Shown here: positions 1-10,250 of the stretch, one piece after another | Numbering within the stretch: the first letter of the stretch is position 1 | How the letters are laid out: each line of letters opens with the position of its first letter | NCBI RefSeq assembly: GCF_042100115.1 | Contig: NC_091274.1 | Location: forward strand, 1,364,001 to 1,428,000 | Length of the DNA stretch: 64,000 nt | Direction of reading: 5' to 3' | From: Alternaria dauci | Lineage: Eukaryota; Ascomycota; Dothideomycetes; Pleosporales; Pleosporaceae | The notes under the pieces: generated by a model | What the model was told of the DNA's origin: nothing | Seen by the model: the letters and a program-made list of their open reading frames with translations, nothing else | The model's database searches: none | Made by a program: the position numbers and the translations under genes

Positions 1-122
1 CGTCAGTGCGCGTGATTTGTGTTTGATTCGAAAGCCATCTGTTCCAAGGTCGTGGTCGTGTTTGGAACGATGGCCTATAGATGTGCTCAATTGGAAAGCG
101 AGTACTGTATACCGACGCTATA

Positions 123-1038
123 CTACTTCCTCACCCGTGTACTTTTGCGGGTACCTTCAGTAGGCTGCTTTTCGTCAGAAGCTTTGCGCTTGGTGCGCTT
201 GTTTGCCGCAGACTTCTTTGCCTTTTCCTCATCGACATGCTCTTCTTCCTTCTCATCTTCCTGCTCATACTCCTTGTCCTTCTTACCCGTTTCTACCACA
301 GCATCTCCGCTATCCTCTTCCTGTATCGTGACATCTACACCTTCATTTCCTAAGACCCAAGCTACTCTCTCGATATCTATTGCGCTCGCAGTAGTATCTC
401 TCTTCCCGAGTTCTTTACCCAGTGTTAGTCTCAACACGTTTACGCGCTCGAGCAGCATCTCATATTCTTTGAGATTATACTTGATCTTCCTTTGCCAACC
501 CTTCCCTTCCTTTCCGCTCCCTACTTGCTCGTCCCACATGCACCACCTAAACAGTTCATCCGAAAAGAACGGAATCTCCGCAGGCCGAAGCACCGAGAGA
601 AGCAGAGATGCGGTTGCTGGACCTACACCTCTCAGCTCCACAAGAATCTTCAGAGCAGAAATGGCGTCTGAATGAGCCGATTTGCCCCTCCATAACGCTG
701 CGTAAGCTCTTTTGGTCGTATTCTCAACTGCCTCGGGTTTGTTGCTTTGTACCAGACCCAATAAGGCGGGACGAAACGTTCCGTGTTTCCTGTCTTGCTA
801 TTAGTTTAATCAATCTCACACGAACTTGGTATGTGTACAGTTTCCATTCAACAATCTTCTCAACTTGATCTTTGGTCAAATGTTTCTCGCTTTCGTTCAT
901 TGCAGCTACCGCCGCGGGGATGATGTCGTAGCGTTGCGCGTCTAGGTCGCGTAGCTTGTCAGGTACCATTGCGGGATATCGCGACAAAACATCCTTAAAG
1001 GTATTGAGAGTGATCCTCTTGATGTGGAGTGGCGACAT
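123..1038 (-). CDS. Helix-hairpin-helix domain protein, conserved fungal unknown
   Basis: Two exons, 1038-839 and 789-123, give 288 residues. The 49-bp intron 790-838 has a GTACAC donor and an ACAG acceptor; joining restores continuous reading (..EWKL-KHGTFRPALL..). The middle holds a helix-hairpin-helix signature, LRGVGPATASLLLSVL, like that of DNA glycosylases and other DNA-binding proteins. The C-terminal third is acidic and then strongly basic, which suggests a nuclear protein. No catalytic glycosylase residues are evident, so enzyme activity cannot be claimed. Family assignment rests on the HhH motif alone; the exact role is unknown. The gene lies downstream of the JmjC gene on the same strand. 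Confidence 0.8.
790..838 (-). other. Intron of the HhH protein gene
   Basis: 49 bp, GT..AG on the minus strand; removal joins two open frames in phase and gives a continuous conserved-looking sequence. Confidence 0.8.
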
Positions 1039-1475
1039 TGCGGATGATGCGGTGAGATTGGCTGCAGATGGAGGCGGAACCGTGATACCTAGGTGAGGTT
1101 GGCCAGACGCGTTTATAATGCTGAAACGGAATCACGTGAAATTACGATGAGCGAGATGACAAACGCACCCATGGTAAATACGTTTGTATGTGGTTGAAAT
1201 GCTTGTCTTATTGTCCATATGCTTTTGGAGATGCTTTTGGGCCGTATGGCACACTGCAGCTATTCTACAATTTTCAACTTCAGATCTAGTATCTGAAGTC
1301 TCGTCTCTTAACATGGAAAAACGAATCATCGGGAATATCCATCCCACCGGGTAACTCCAGGAAAATGCGTATAGAATTGCCAATAACGCCTTGCTAAGGA
1401 GAAAACATTGGTAAATAGGCAAACAAACAGATAGCATCACATAATGCGCGGTACAAACGCCTCGCTAATCGACAT
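1039..1475. other. Intergenic region
   Basis: About 440 bp between the 5' end of the HhH gene and the 3' end of the JmjC gene. No convincing coding frame, RNA gene or repeat seen; it must hold the HhH promoter and the JmjC terminator. Confidence 0.5.
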
Positions 1476-4400
1476 TTACATCGTTTTTCTCGGCCGTCCA
1501 CGACCACGCTTCCCAGAACTAGAGCCTCGTGTAGGGACCATCGAAGGGCGGCCTGATGGTCTACCGAGAGGCTGCTTTGAGGCTGGTGCACTTGCTGGAA
1601 TTTCATCCTCGCTCTCGGTGTCTGAGACATCTATGGTTTGAGGCTTTTTATTGACGCCAGAAACATTCGGCGCTAGTGCAGTGAGGGTTGTCGTAGTTGC
1701 GACCTTGCTTGGTCTGTTGCCGTTCTTCCGAGAGGCTGGTCCGACGATCTTGATCTTCTTTCCGTTGAGCCCACTCAAGATGGAATTGGTCGGTGGAGGT
1801 GGTCCTGTACGAACAGCCTCTGGTGTCTTGTTCACAGATCCCAACTCATCTTCAGATGGCTCATCATCAGCAGGCAAATCACCGAGGAAATTATCCATCA
1901 GCTGGTCATCATCTGACTCGGGGAACAGCGCCATCTTCGCTCGCAGGTTCTCCTCGGCTTCCCTGGCTTCAGCTTCAGCACGAGCCTTTGCCTCCTCCTC
2001 TCGACGTTGAGCTTCTAGAGCAGCGGCAGCGGCTTGCTGTGCGAGGATAAACGCTTCACTGGAATGGTCTTCCTCTTCATGAACATCATCTTTCTCAGAA
2101 ACATGTTCAGAAACATCGCCAGTGCTGTTTGACTCCGGATCCTTTGATGATGACCCCGTAGGCCTAATACCAGCTTTCGGTTTTGCTGGCATAGATTTTC
2201 GACGTTCGTTGTACATGCGGCTTCGCTCTCGGTCTTTCTCCCGGTTAGGCCTTATGGCTCCATCTCTGAAGTCGGATGGCAGTTCAGTGGGCAGGTCCTC
2301 CTCAAGTTCATTCCTCCGTGCCAACCAGTTTGATGTGCGACCACGCGGGCGACCGGTGTGTTCGGGCTCGTCGTCCTCGCCACCAAATTCATCGTCTGAG
2401 TCGAGTGTAATTTCTTCGAAACGTCTAGAGCCACGAGGCCTTCCAGGCTTCGCAGAGCCACCGATTTCTGGATTGCGCCTACGTGTGGAGTACGCCTCGT
2501 CCTCTTCTACACGAACACGATATGTTTTCGCGTCCTTTTCTTTCTCGGCCACACTTTTCAGGGCGTTTGGCTTCGGTACAACATCGGATTGTAAAATGGA
2601 CCGCATGTCGCTAAACACATCGGCTTCTTCTGGAGTACCTTGTCGTACGACTGCTGCGCGCTCAGGAACTGGCCTTTGACGGATTCGGTCAAGAAGGCCA
2701 GTAGCCAAAGACAGCTTCACCACTTTCGATTTGCCTTTCATCTTTGCGGCTACCAAGTTGAACCTGTCTTCGCGTTTAGCATCCTCGAGCAATTTCCTCT
2801 GGACCTCTTTCTGATATTGCTTGCCCGATGCGTTCTTTGGTTGCAAGGACGAAGCATCGTCGTCCTTCTTCTTCTTTTGCTTCTTTGCCTTTGCCTTTTT
2901 CCGACGGCTACCCTCTACTTCTTCATCTTCTTCACAGCCACGTTTCTGACTCAAACGGGGAATTTCCCTATCTATGTCGGGATCGTGATAGTATGGAGCA
3001 CCGTTCACACCCTCGTCGCCGTTTTCATCAGTAACGCCGTTCGCGTCCTCCAGGGGAGAGTACGTGATGCCGTATCGTGTGTAGTTGTGGTCCTCGTCTT
3101 CGACAAATCTCGCATCGAGGGAAGGATCCGCCATCTTGTCTATCTCCGCCTGCTGCATTCGTCGTTGCATTGCATTCTGTGCCATGCCGTCCTCTTCTCG
3201 TAGCCAGTTCAGATTAGACACACTAAAGTCGACGAGACATTCTACTGAGCGCGGGTCTGCCACTTTCTTGGTATCGTGACCTAGCAACGTTCCTTTAGGC
3301 TCGTATGGATGTTGTCGGGGATCACGCCGGCAAGCACCTGTGTTGCAAACTCTCATACAATGTGGACACTTCCAGTTGAAAGCTTCCATGATGTTTATTG
3401 GCATCGTGTCGTGAGCTCGGAACAGCGTGCCGTAGCAATAGGCCAGATCGCAGCTTGAGCAGAATGCCATCTTCCATTTCGGATGTCGATGGAGACAGAA
3501 ATGGCAGGACTTGTGCTTTGAAAGCCACTGCTTCGACTTCTTGTTCGCACTCTTCTTGACGTTACCGTATTCATCAACAACGGGTTCCTCGTCTTCAGAT
3601 AAAGTCTCGGGCTGCGGGTTCTTTATATCTACGAATGGCCGAACTCGCAACTGTTCTTGACAGACCTGGGCCAATGTTTTCTTGCCGAGATATCTTCGCT
3701 CTTCTTGTAACGGAAGCGGGGTTCTCTCATGGACATAGCCATCGATGTCGATAATCTGGGCGCGCCACTCCTCGTATTTATGAACAAGATCCTTCCACTT
3801 CCACTGCTCAACCCATGTGTACCCCGATTGGCATCCACAACTTCGACCCATGCAGTAGCAGTCCATGCAAACGTCGTATGGTTCCTCGATCTCGGAACTG
3901 AATAGGTTCTTGCACGATTTGCAGCTAAGGAAGCGATTGAAGATGTTACATCTACAATACGCGCAAGTTACGTTGCTGTCGTAGGGGAGGAATTCAGGAT
4001 GTTCTCGTGAATCTTGTGCGAACATTTCGGACAGTAGCACGACTTTATAGAGGTCGAAGAGCTTCTTGAAGTCTTTCTGGACTTGCTTTATTCTGACAGA
4101 GGATTGGATCGCAGCTGCTTGTTCGCCTCCTGCTTCGGCTTGCGCGCGAGCAGACTTGATGAGACTGGAGTACTTTAAGAGGGTATAGTAGACAATGGCC
4201 TTGTTCTTGTATTGCTCGTCTCTGCAGACAACCCGGGAGTTGGGCAATGCTTCGTTCAGCGCAAGCTCCAGCGTCTCGACGGTTGTGCGGTTCCAGGCGA
4301 TCTTCATAGTACGGGTGCCTCGATTCCATACTTGATGAGGCGCCAGTGGTGGAATCAGGATGAAGTCGCCCGGCCGTTGCTCTACGACATAAGTCTTGAA

Positions 4401-5333
4401 CGGAGCCTTCTTCCAGGCGATGAGCTGTGCGAAGTGGTTTTCCACTTCTATGTCATGGCCCAGCACCGAAAGCCAATACTCGGAAACCACATGGCGGTCT
4501 TTGCTTTCTGTCATGAACCATATAGATGACCCGGGACGCTCCTGCTTGCCGTCTTCACTGAGGGTGCCTGAAGCGTTGACCATGATGTTCTGACCAAGAG
4601 AAGCGCACATTTCTCGGTGAGAAGGCGTGTAGGTGCCTTCGTGGCCGATGTAGCACATGAGGTTCTCGGCGCGCATGTCCGGTGGTAGGCTGCTCATGAG
4701 ATCTCCAGCACGCCCAATGCCTCGACCTTTGCGACTGCCAAACTCGTCCATGGCACCAGGACCACCAGGTTCACCCGTGCTCTCGTTGAGGTAGAAAAGG
4801 CCCGAAGGAATATGCTCCTTCAGCTTATCATGCCATACTTGGGGGCAGTCGATGTCTTTGAGATAGATTCGCTGCCTGGCTTTATCGCGGTATACGTCTG
4901 GGGCGTCGAAGAATTGCTCGGTGAGCTTCGTCATGTGCTTGAGGTAGTGCTTTATGGTAAGTGGGATATTCTCCTTGGTCGATAGATTTCGCGCATTCTC
5001 GACTACCCGTGTATTAGCTGTGCGTGTCGTTTGTTGCGCTGAAGCGCACTCACCCTTGTCGCCATGGTTGTCGCGCAGCCACGAAGGCGTGAAGGTCCAG
5101 GGATCCAGCACCTCCTCGAATCCGTCGATTACCAGAGGTTTGCCGCCTATGACTACGTGTAGCAGGACAAGCTTCTCAAAGGCTTCGATGCCGTTGTTGG
5201 CGATCATCTCATACGAGATGCGGTCAACATATTGGAAATTGACCGCGTTCTCCACAAAGGTGCGCACATCAAAGTCTGGCGGTATTGGCTCGAACGAGGC
5301 CCTCGGGCGTGCGGCCGGCATCGTGTGCACCAC
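1476..5333 (-). CDS. JmjC domain protein with cysteine-rich zinc fingers and AT-hook
   Basis: An open frame of 1285 codons that probably contains a 51-bp in-frame intron (5003-5053: GTGAGT donor, GCTAAT branch, GTAG end). Without it the protein has 1268 residues and reads ..NHGDK-VENARN... The N-terminal third is a JmjC fold: likely Fe(II) ligands are His and Glu of HREM near residue 223 and the His of PHQVW near residue 315. Two cysteine clusters follow at about 437-500 and 590-670; the second (CHFC..CSSC..CPHC) resembles the 4CXXC_R1 zinc finger linked to JmjC histone demethylases. The tail is disordered, K/E-rich, and ends in an AT-hook (GRGRPRK). Likely a nuclear chromatin regulator or histone lysine demethylase; the substrate is unknown. 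HxE instead of HxD is tolerated in the family. Confidence 0.9.
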   Translation of the reverse strand: MVHTMPAARPRASFEPIPPDFDVRTFVENAVNFQYVDRISYEMIANNGIEAFEKLVLLHVVIGGKPLVIDGFEEVLDPWTFTPSWLRDNHGDKGECASAQQTTRTANTRVVENARNLSTKENIPLTIKHYLKHMTKLTEQFFDAPDVYRDKARQRIYLKDIDCPQVWHDKLKEHIPSGLFYLNESTGEPGGPGAMDEFGSRKGRGIGRAGDLMSSLPPDMRAENLMCYIGHEGTYTPSHREMCASLGQNIMVNASGTLSEDGKQERPGSSIWFMTESKDRHVVSEYWLSVLGHDIEVENHFAQLIAWKKAPFKTYVVEQRPGDFILIPPLAPHQVWNRGTRTMKIAWNRTTVETLELALNEALPNSRVVCRDEQYKNKAIVYYTLLKYSSLIKSARAQAEAGGEQAAAIQSSVRIKQVQKDFKKLFDLYKVVLLSEMFAQDSREHPEFLPYDSNVTCAYCRCNIFNRFLSCKSCKNLFSSEIEEPYDVCMDCYCMGRSCGCQSGYTWVEQWKWKDLVHKYEEWRAQIIDIDGYVHERTPLPLQEERRYLGKKTLAQVCQEQLRVRPFVDIKNPQPETLSEDEEPVVDEYGNVKKSANKKSKQWLSKHKSCHFCLHRHPKWKMAFCSSCDLAYCYGTLFRAHDTMPINIMEAFNWKCPHCMRVCNTGACRRDPRQHPYEPKGTLLGHDTKKVADPRSVECLVDFSVSNLNWLREEDGMAQNAMQRRMQQAEIDKMADPSLDARFVEDEDHNYTRYGITYSPLEDANGVTDENGDEGVNGAPYYHDPDIDREIPRLSQKRGCEEDEEVEGSRRKKAKAKKQKKKKDDDASSLQPKNASGKQYQKEVQRKLLEDAKREDRFNLVAAKMKGKSKVVKLSLATGLLDRIRQRPVPERAAVVRQGTPEEADVFSDMRSILQSDVVPKPNALKSVAEKEKDAKTYRVRVEEDEAYSTRRRNPEIGGSAKPGRPRGSRRFEEITLDSDDEFGGEDDEPEHTGRPRGRTSNWLARRNELEEDLPTELPSDFRDGAIRPNREKDRERSRMYNERRKSMPAKPKAGIRPTGSSSKDPESNSTGDVSEHVSEKDDVHEEEDHSSEAFILAQQAAAAALEAQRREEEAKARAEAEAREAEENLRAKMALFPESDDDQLMDNFLGDLPADDEPSEDELGSVNKTPEAVRTGPPPPTNSILSGLNGKKIKIVGPASRKNGNRPSKVATTTTLTALAPNVSGVNKKPQTIDVSDTESEDEIPASAPASKQPLGRPSGRPSMVPTRGSSSGKRGRGRPRKTM
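5003..5053 (-). other. Probable 51-bp in-frame intron in the JmjC gene
   Basis: Perfect GTGAGT donor, GCTAAT branch-like motif and TAG acceptor. The length is a multiple of three with no stop, so retention would add 17 residues (ECASAQQTTRTANTRVV) of low-complexity character. Confidence 0.75.
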
Positions 5334-5856
5334 CAGCTACCATCTGGAGTCGCGCGTATGGGGTATGGGGTCGCGACTGCAGGAAACACCTCCGCGGCGC
5401 CGTCGGAGTTGCAAATGACTGATGTTGCGACAAGCAAGTTCGGGCGCGTGGTCGCGATCGCTACAGGAGTGAGTGTCGCAAAGAAGGAAAAGGTGAGTCG
5501 TAAGCGATCTGGCGACGGCATGGTGAGAGCTGTCGGGATGTGGACGCGACCGCGGGAACCATGTTCGAAGCGGAAGCTGTCACGTGCTGTCGAGAGTTAG
5601 CGCGAATGCTGCAACTTTCACTTTCCCCACTCACTCTCACCAGTCCGAATGATCTGAACCAACATCCGGCAGTGGCCAAACTGACTTTCCCAGTTGGGCG
5701 CCCAAGTGCTACCTGTATGCATGTCGTCACCCCCAAGCCAGCACCTCCAACATTGGGATCCTGAAAGATACTACAGCAGACGGGAAACAACAAGTGACTG
5801 ACTTGCGTGTCTTAAATGCGAAATCACATACACTTTTAACCGCCGAAACACCAAGA
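5334..5856. other. Divergent promoter region JmjC / COQ2
   Basis: About 520 bp between two divergent start codons. No convincing ORF; it presumably carries both promoters. CT-rich stretches around 5610-5650 face COQ2. Confidence 0.5.
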
Positions 5857-7092
5857 ATGGCGTTGCCACGTCATGCAGCGCGGCCCCTGGCTGTGTGTCG
5901 GCAGTTCGTTAGGGATCATTCCGCTTTTCACTCTGCTCGCAGACAAAGACAGTTGTCAACATGTCTATCACTTGCAAGCTATCGTCCACAACCTATTCAG
6001 CTTATCAAGCCGTTTCCGCCAAATCAAGCATCTTTGCAATTAAGACTAGCGACGGCGGTAGCACAACACAATGGGCCATCAAAATCACTTGCCGAGTACA
6101 AGCCACCGACTACAGGCTTCCTATCTTACCTGCCTCAAAAAGCTGTTCCATATGGTGAGCTGATGAGGCTGGACAAACCGGCTGGCACATATTACCTCTT
6201 CTTTCCTTGCATGTTCAGCACACTTCTCGCTGCAACTATGGCAACCCCCCTTGCTGCACCATCCGCAGTCATCAGCACAATTGCCCTTTTCTTCACAGGA
6301 GCTCTCATTATGAGAGGTGCTGGTTGTACTATCAATGATCTTTGGGACCGAAACCTCGATCCACATGTCGAACGAACACGGCTACGTCCAATTGCTAGAC
6401 GAGCAATTACACCTCAGCAGGCTATTGTCTTTCTCGGGGGGCAGCTCACCACTGGTCTGGCCGTTCTCCTGTCGCTACCCTTTGAATGCTTCTGGTACGC
6501 GACACCATCCCTTGTGCTGGTCACCCTTTACCCTCTAGCGAAAAGAGTGACGTACTACCCTCAATTCGTTCTCGGACTCACCTTCTCCTGGGGCGCGATG
6601 ATGGGTTTCCCAGCTCTTGGAGTCGACCTACTGGCCAACTCAGCAGCGCTTACAGCGGCAGCTTGCCTCTACGCTAGTAACGTCGCATGGACCGTTCTGT
6701 ACGACATGATTTACGCACACATGGACATAAAGGATGATGTCAAAGCTGGCATCAAGAGCATCGCGCTCAAGCACGAAAAGGAAACCAAGGTGGTCTTGTC
6801 GGGTCTCGCTGCTGCCCAGCTGTGTTTACTCTCCGCTACAGGAGTTTCGGCAGGGCTGGGGCCCGTCTTCTTTGTCGGATCTGTTGGGGGAGCTGCGGTC
6901 ACGCTGGGCACCATGATTCGACGGGTGAAGCTGAAGGAGGTCAAGAACTGTTGGTGGTGGTTCGTCAATGGTGCATGGTTCACTGGTGGTGCCATCAGCC
7001 TGGGCCTGGCTGGGGAGTACGCTGCGCATCTCCTTGGCTGGTACGGCGATGTGGAAGAGGGCAAACACGACTTGAGGTCTGTTGCTGCTTGA
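5857..7092 (+). CDS. COQ2: 4-hydroxybenzoate polyprenyltransferase, mitochondrial
   Basis: Intronless gene of 411 codons starting at the first ATG (MALPRHAARPLAV). UbiA family enzyme that attaches the polyprenyl tail to 4-hydroxybenzoate in ubiquinone synthesis at the inner mitochondrial membrane. Both Asp-rich prenyl-diphosphate/Mg motifs are visible: NDLWDRNLD near residue 160 and YAHMDIKDD near residue 286. Several hydrophobic segments surround them. The N-terminus is rich in Arg, Ser and Ala with few acids, a mitochondrial presequence. The open frame extends upstream to a GTG at 5794 but no ATG is there. Length fits fungal COQ2. Confidence 0.95.
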   Translation: MALPRHAARPLAVCRQFVRDHSAFHSARRQRQLSTCLSLASYRPQPIQLIKPFPPNQASLQLRLATAVAQHNGPSKSLAEYKPPTTGFLSYLPQKAVPYGELMRLDKPAGTYYLFFPCMFSTLLAATMATPLAAPSAVISTIALFFTGALIMRGAGCTINDLWDRNLDPHVERTRLRPIARRAITPQQAIVFLGGQLTTGLAVLLSLPFECFWYATPSLVLVTLYPLAKRVTYYPQFVLGLTFSWGAMMGFPALGVDLLANSAALTAAACLYASNVAWTVLYDMIYAHMDIKDDVKAGIKSIALKHEKETKVVLSGLAAAQLCLLSATGVSAGLGPVFFVGSVGGAAVTLGTMIRRVKLKEVKNCWWWFVNGAWFTGGAISLGLAGEYAAHLLGWYGDVEEGKHDLRSVAA

Positions 7093-7487
7093 AGTTTTAC
7101 ATGTATATTGACAATATTATGCAGATTGTCATGTACTGTGACTAGGCACAACACGGTAATGAAGGCCCATGACAGCGCAACGTGTGCATGAAAGTCCTGC
7201 AGGAATGGCAAAGTGATAGTCCCATATCGTGGCGGTAGAGAAACATTTGGATGTCCAGGCCCTGGTGTTTAGGCGTTCCTGCCAAGGCTGTGGTTCTGCC
7301 ACTCAAGCCCGCCCAGTGACAGCATAGCTAACATCCCCAACACGCAGCTCCAGCTTGCGCGCAACATCCCCGCAGGCCTCCGCTCTATCCCCGTCGTACT
7401 TTGGGCGTCGCTCTGCCCTGTTCTGCCTACGCCTGAGCTATCCTGTAGCGCACATTGCGCACGCAAAGACACGACTGCGCCGCTGCA
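7093..7487. other. Intergenic region COQ2 / VPS29
   Basis: About 395 bp. Carries the COQ2 3' end and the VPS29 promoter; nothing else recognised. Confidence 0.5.
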
Positions 7488-8336
7488 ATGGCTTCGCGAC
7501 TGGTGCTGGTCCTAGGCGACCTCTTCATACCAGACCGAGCTTCCGTATGTTTCGATACCACACGTGCACGACGCCAGACCTCACAAACTTACAGGCTACA
7601 TAGGATATACCGGCAAAGGTACGCTTTGCCCTAGCCCAGCCACGCATTCCCCACCGTCAAGACGTGCTACAACCGCACCTTTTTGTCTTGTAGACTCTGC
7701 GCATGCGCTTACACGGCCCTCTAGTTCAAGAAACTGCTCGCGCCCGGCAAAATTGGCCAAATCCTTTGCCTGGGCAACATTACCGACCGCGAAACCTACG
7801 AGTTCCTGCGCGCCATTGCGCCAGACCTACAAATCGTCAAGGGCGACTTTGACGTCGAAGCACCCAACCTCGCCTTGTCAAAGGTAGTCACGCACGGCAG
7901 TCTACGCATAGGCTTCACACATGGCCATACCATCATACCACCCGGCGATGGCGACAGTCTGCTGATAGCCGCCCGGCAGATGGATGTCGATGTCCTGCTA
8001 TGGGGCGGCACACACAAGTTTGAGGCGTATGAGATGGAGGGCAAGTTCTTTGTCAACCCAGGAAGTGCGACAGGGGCCATGTGTACGGGATGGTGGACTG
8101 AGGATGAGGATCCTACGCCGAGTTTCGTGTTGATGGATGTAAGTATACCCACAACTCGTCACACAAGGAACAGCGGGCAGCAGAAGAGTCATGAGGCCGT
8201 CAGGCTAACAAGAAACTAGGTTCAGGGCGATGTTCTCGTACTTTACGTGTACCAGCTACGCAAAGATGCCGAAGGCAACGAAAACGTCGCAGTGGAGAAA
8301 GTGTCATTTCGGAAGAACGGCGGCGGCGCATCATAG
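7488..8336 (+). CDS. VPS29: Vacuolar protein sorting-associated protein 29 (retromer)
   Basis: Four exons: 7488-7544, 7604-7618, 7725-8138 and 8220-8336, coding 200 residues. Exon 2 is only 15 nt and encodes DIPAK, completing the conserved N-terminus [30 protein letters not shown]. The rest (GNITDRETYEFLR, KGDFDVE, GFTHGHTIIPPGD, DVLLWGGTHKFEAYE, FVNPGSATGAM) is the metallophosphoesterase-like fold of Vps29, a core subunit of the retromer that recycles cargo from endosomes to the Golgi. In Vps29 this fold is a scaffold rather than a strong phosphatase. Length matches filamentous fungal homologues. No single reading frame shows the whole protein because the small exon hides the start. Confidence 0.93.
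7604..7618 (+). other. 15-nt micro-exon of VPS29
   Basis: Flanked by TAG acceptor and GTACGC donor; encodes DIPAK in phase 0. Flanking introns are 7545-7603 (59 bp) and 7619-7724 (106 bp). Confidence 0.88.
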
Positions 8337-9107
8337 ACTAAGCTTGTTACGAACGGCGGCTGGAGACGGCCTGCGAGCGGGCGAATGCATCAACAGAGTG
8401 GTTATACAAGCACAGCATGCGGGTGCATGCATTCACTATGACGCTAGATGTGGGTGCACCAAGTCAGTACATGGGTGCAAGTAATACACGACATGAATAA
8501 TGAACATGGATTCCTGCTCGCAATCGAGCTGATTCAGTTGGCTTCGGACTTGATTCCGCTGTAGTACAACCACCTATACCAAGGATGTTTATGTGATGAA
8601 CCGCATTCTGTACATGTTGTCCGTTACGACTAGACACACCATCTTAGTCTCGCAGGTCTCGTAAACCCCCCAAAAAAACATGCGGTCATGCATAATGCGT
8701 TCAGGCATGTTCTCGTATTCCCTATTTTATACTGTGCAGCCCCTTAAAAGAGCGTGCAGCAGATGATGAACACCCGAACTCATTTCCGCTCGGCTGATCC
8801 TCATGTCATCATGTCGTCGCTTCTTACTCCGCTTTTTCTTTCTGGGAGGGTCTTTGTGCCTTACCCCACCTTTCTGTGAACCCAGGCGTGTTATTGTCCG
8901 GTGAGGCTACTTGAGTCTTTTGTGTATCATTACACTACGCGATCAAGGTTTCCTGTCCGACACCGGGTCAGACTGTCATGTTGTTCCCGAACGACATGTC
9001 GACTGATCGACCGACATGATCGCGCCGACATGATACTGTCCGAGTACCTACGCAACCGGTGTGTCAATGTCCAAGTCGTCACCCCACACTTTGTGCACGA
9101 CCTTGGC
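8337..9107. other. Intergenic region VPS29 / HAL2 (convergent)
   Basis: About 770 bp between two 3' ends. A short run near 8990-9030 repeats the word CGACATG three times. No coding or RNA gene recognised. Confidence 0.5.
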
Positions 9108-10250
9108 TTAATTGTCCCTTTTCTTCAGTACTTCCATTACCGCCTTTCCAACCTCCTCGAACAACCCAGGCATACAGGCAATCATACCCCAGTTCCGCTC
9201 TCCCGTGATCTTCCGTCCATTTGCAAAGTCAATTTGTTCACCCTTGAAGTCGCTGATAACCCCGCCTGCTTCTTGGAAAAGAAGATGGCCACCGGCATGA
9301 TCCCAAATATAAGTAAAGCGGTCCAGGGTCTTAGGGATGCGCACCATGACGTCGGCAGCACCGAGGGCAAGAGCTACGTATTTCATTTGCTGGGACCAGA
9401 GAATCGTGCCTGGCCATTGAGCATCGAGCGATGTAGCGACGGCGTTGTGCTCAGGTTGCGATAGTGATGTTTTGCCTAGTGTTGCTTCGACAAAATTTAG
9501 CTCAGAGGGCTTCTTCTGTGGTAAAGTAGTCAAGTCTACGTGTCGGGGTTCTCCTAGTCCAGCAGAAACAGATGCATTCATAGAGCGGATAAAGGTTCCT
9601 TGTCCTTTGACGGCGGACAGTACCACGCCAAAGCCATCTGTGTCGACGCGGTCCTCGTGGATGGAAGTTTGGCCGAGAGTCCCTTGAATAGGAAATGCGA
9701 GGTTGGGGCAAGCAATTACTCCAACTTGTTGTACACCATCAACGAGCAGGCAAAGGCAAACGGCGTACTGCTGGCCCTGCATGAACGTCGCTGTGCCATC
9801 CACAGGATCCATGACCCATACTCGGCCTCTTCTGGTGATTTCTCCTTTACCTCCCCGATCAATGAGATCAAACATCTCCTCTTTACTCTTTGGGGAAGCC
9901 AGCTCCTCACCCTGCACCGAGTCTCCGTCTCCTTTACCACCTTCGACACCACCTACATGAGATTCGCTCCCCGCCTGTTGCACAAGCTGCCAAACACGAT
10001 CAGCGAGTGCCTCGTTCTGACGCAATGCATCAGCGCTCTCCTCCCCCAAAAACGCATCTGTGGGGTAGGCAGCATGCAAAGCGGAGATCAGGAGAGCTTG
10101 GGCGGCAAAATCCGCGATCGTAACAGGACTGTCGTCTGCCTTGGTCTCCGCAGACACGTTGTTGGAGAGACTGCGGAGAACAGACTTGGTGAGCAGAGAC
10201 GCCCGGTGTACGGCGCGCAAGGCGAGGCGCAGTTCGGCGGAGTAGGCCAT
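9108..10250 (-). CDS. HAL2/MET22: 3'(2'),5'-bisphosphate nucleotidase
   Basis: Intronless gene of 380 codons. Member of the inositol monophosphatase superfamily that hydrolyses 3'-phosphoadenosine 5'-phosphate (PAP) to AMP. In yeasts this clears the by-product of sulfate assimilation and is the target of Li+/Na+ toxicity. Metal-binding motifs are present in order: GEES (about residue 68), DPVDGTATF (about 148) and WDHAGGHLLFQEAGG near residue 325. The N-terminal SPVTIADFAAQALL segment is also characteristic. Length is that of fungal homologues. No presequence, so cytosolic. Confidence 0.94.
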   Translation of the reverse strand: MAYSAELRLALRAVHRASLLTKSVLRSLSNNVSAETKADDSPVTIADFAAQALLISALHAAYPTDAFLGEESADALRQNEALADRVWQLVQQAGSESHVGGVEGGKGDGDSVQGEELASPKSKEEMFDLIDRGGKGEITRRGRVWVMDPVDGTATFMQGQQYAVCLCLLVDGVQQVGVIACPNLAFPIQGTLGQTSIHEDRVDTDGFGVVLSAVKGQGTFIRSMNASVSAGLGEPRHVDLTTLPQKKPSELNFVEATLGKTSLSQPEHNAVATSLDAQWPGTILWSQQMKYVALALGAADVMVRIPKTLDRFTYIWDHAGGHLLFQEAGGVISDFKGEQIDFANGRKITGERNWGMIACMPGLFEEVGKAVMEVLKKRDN

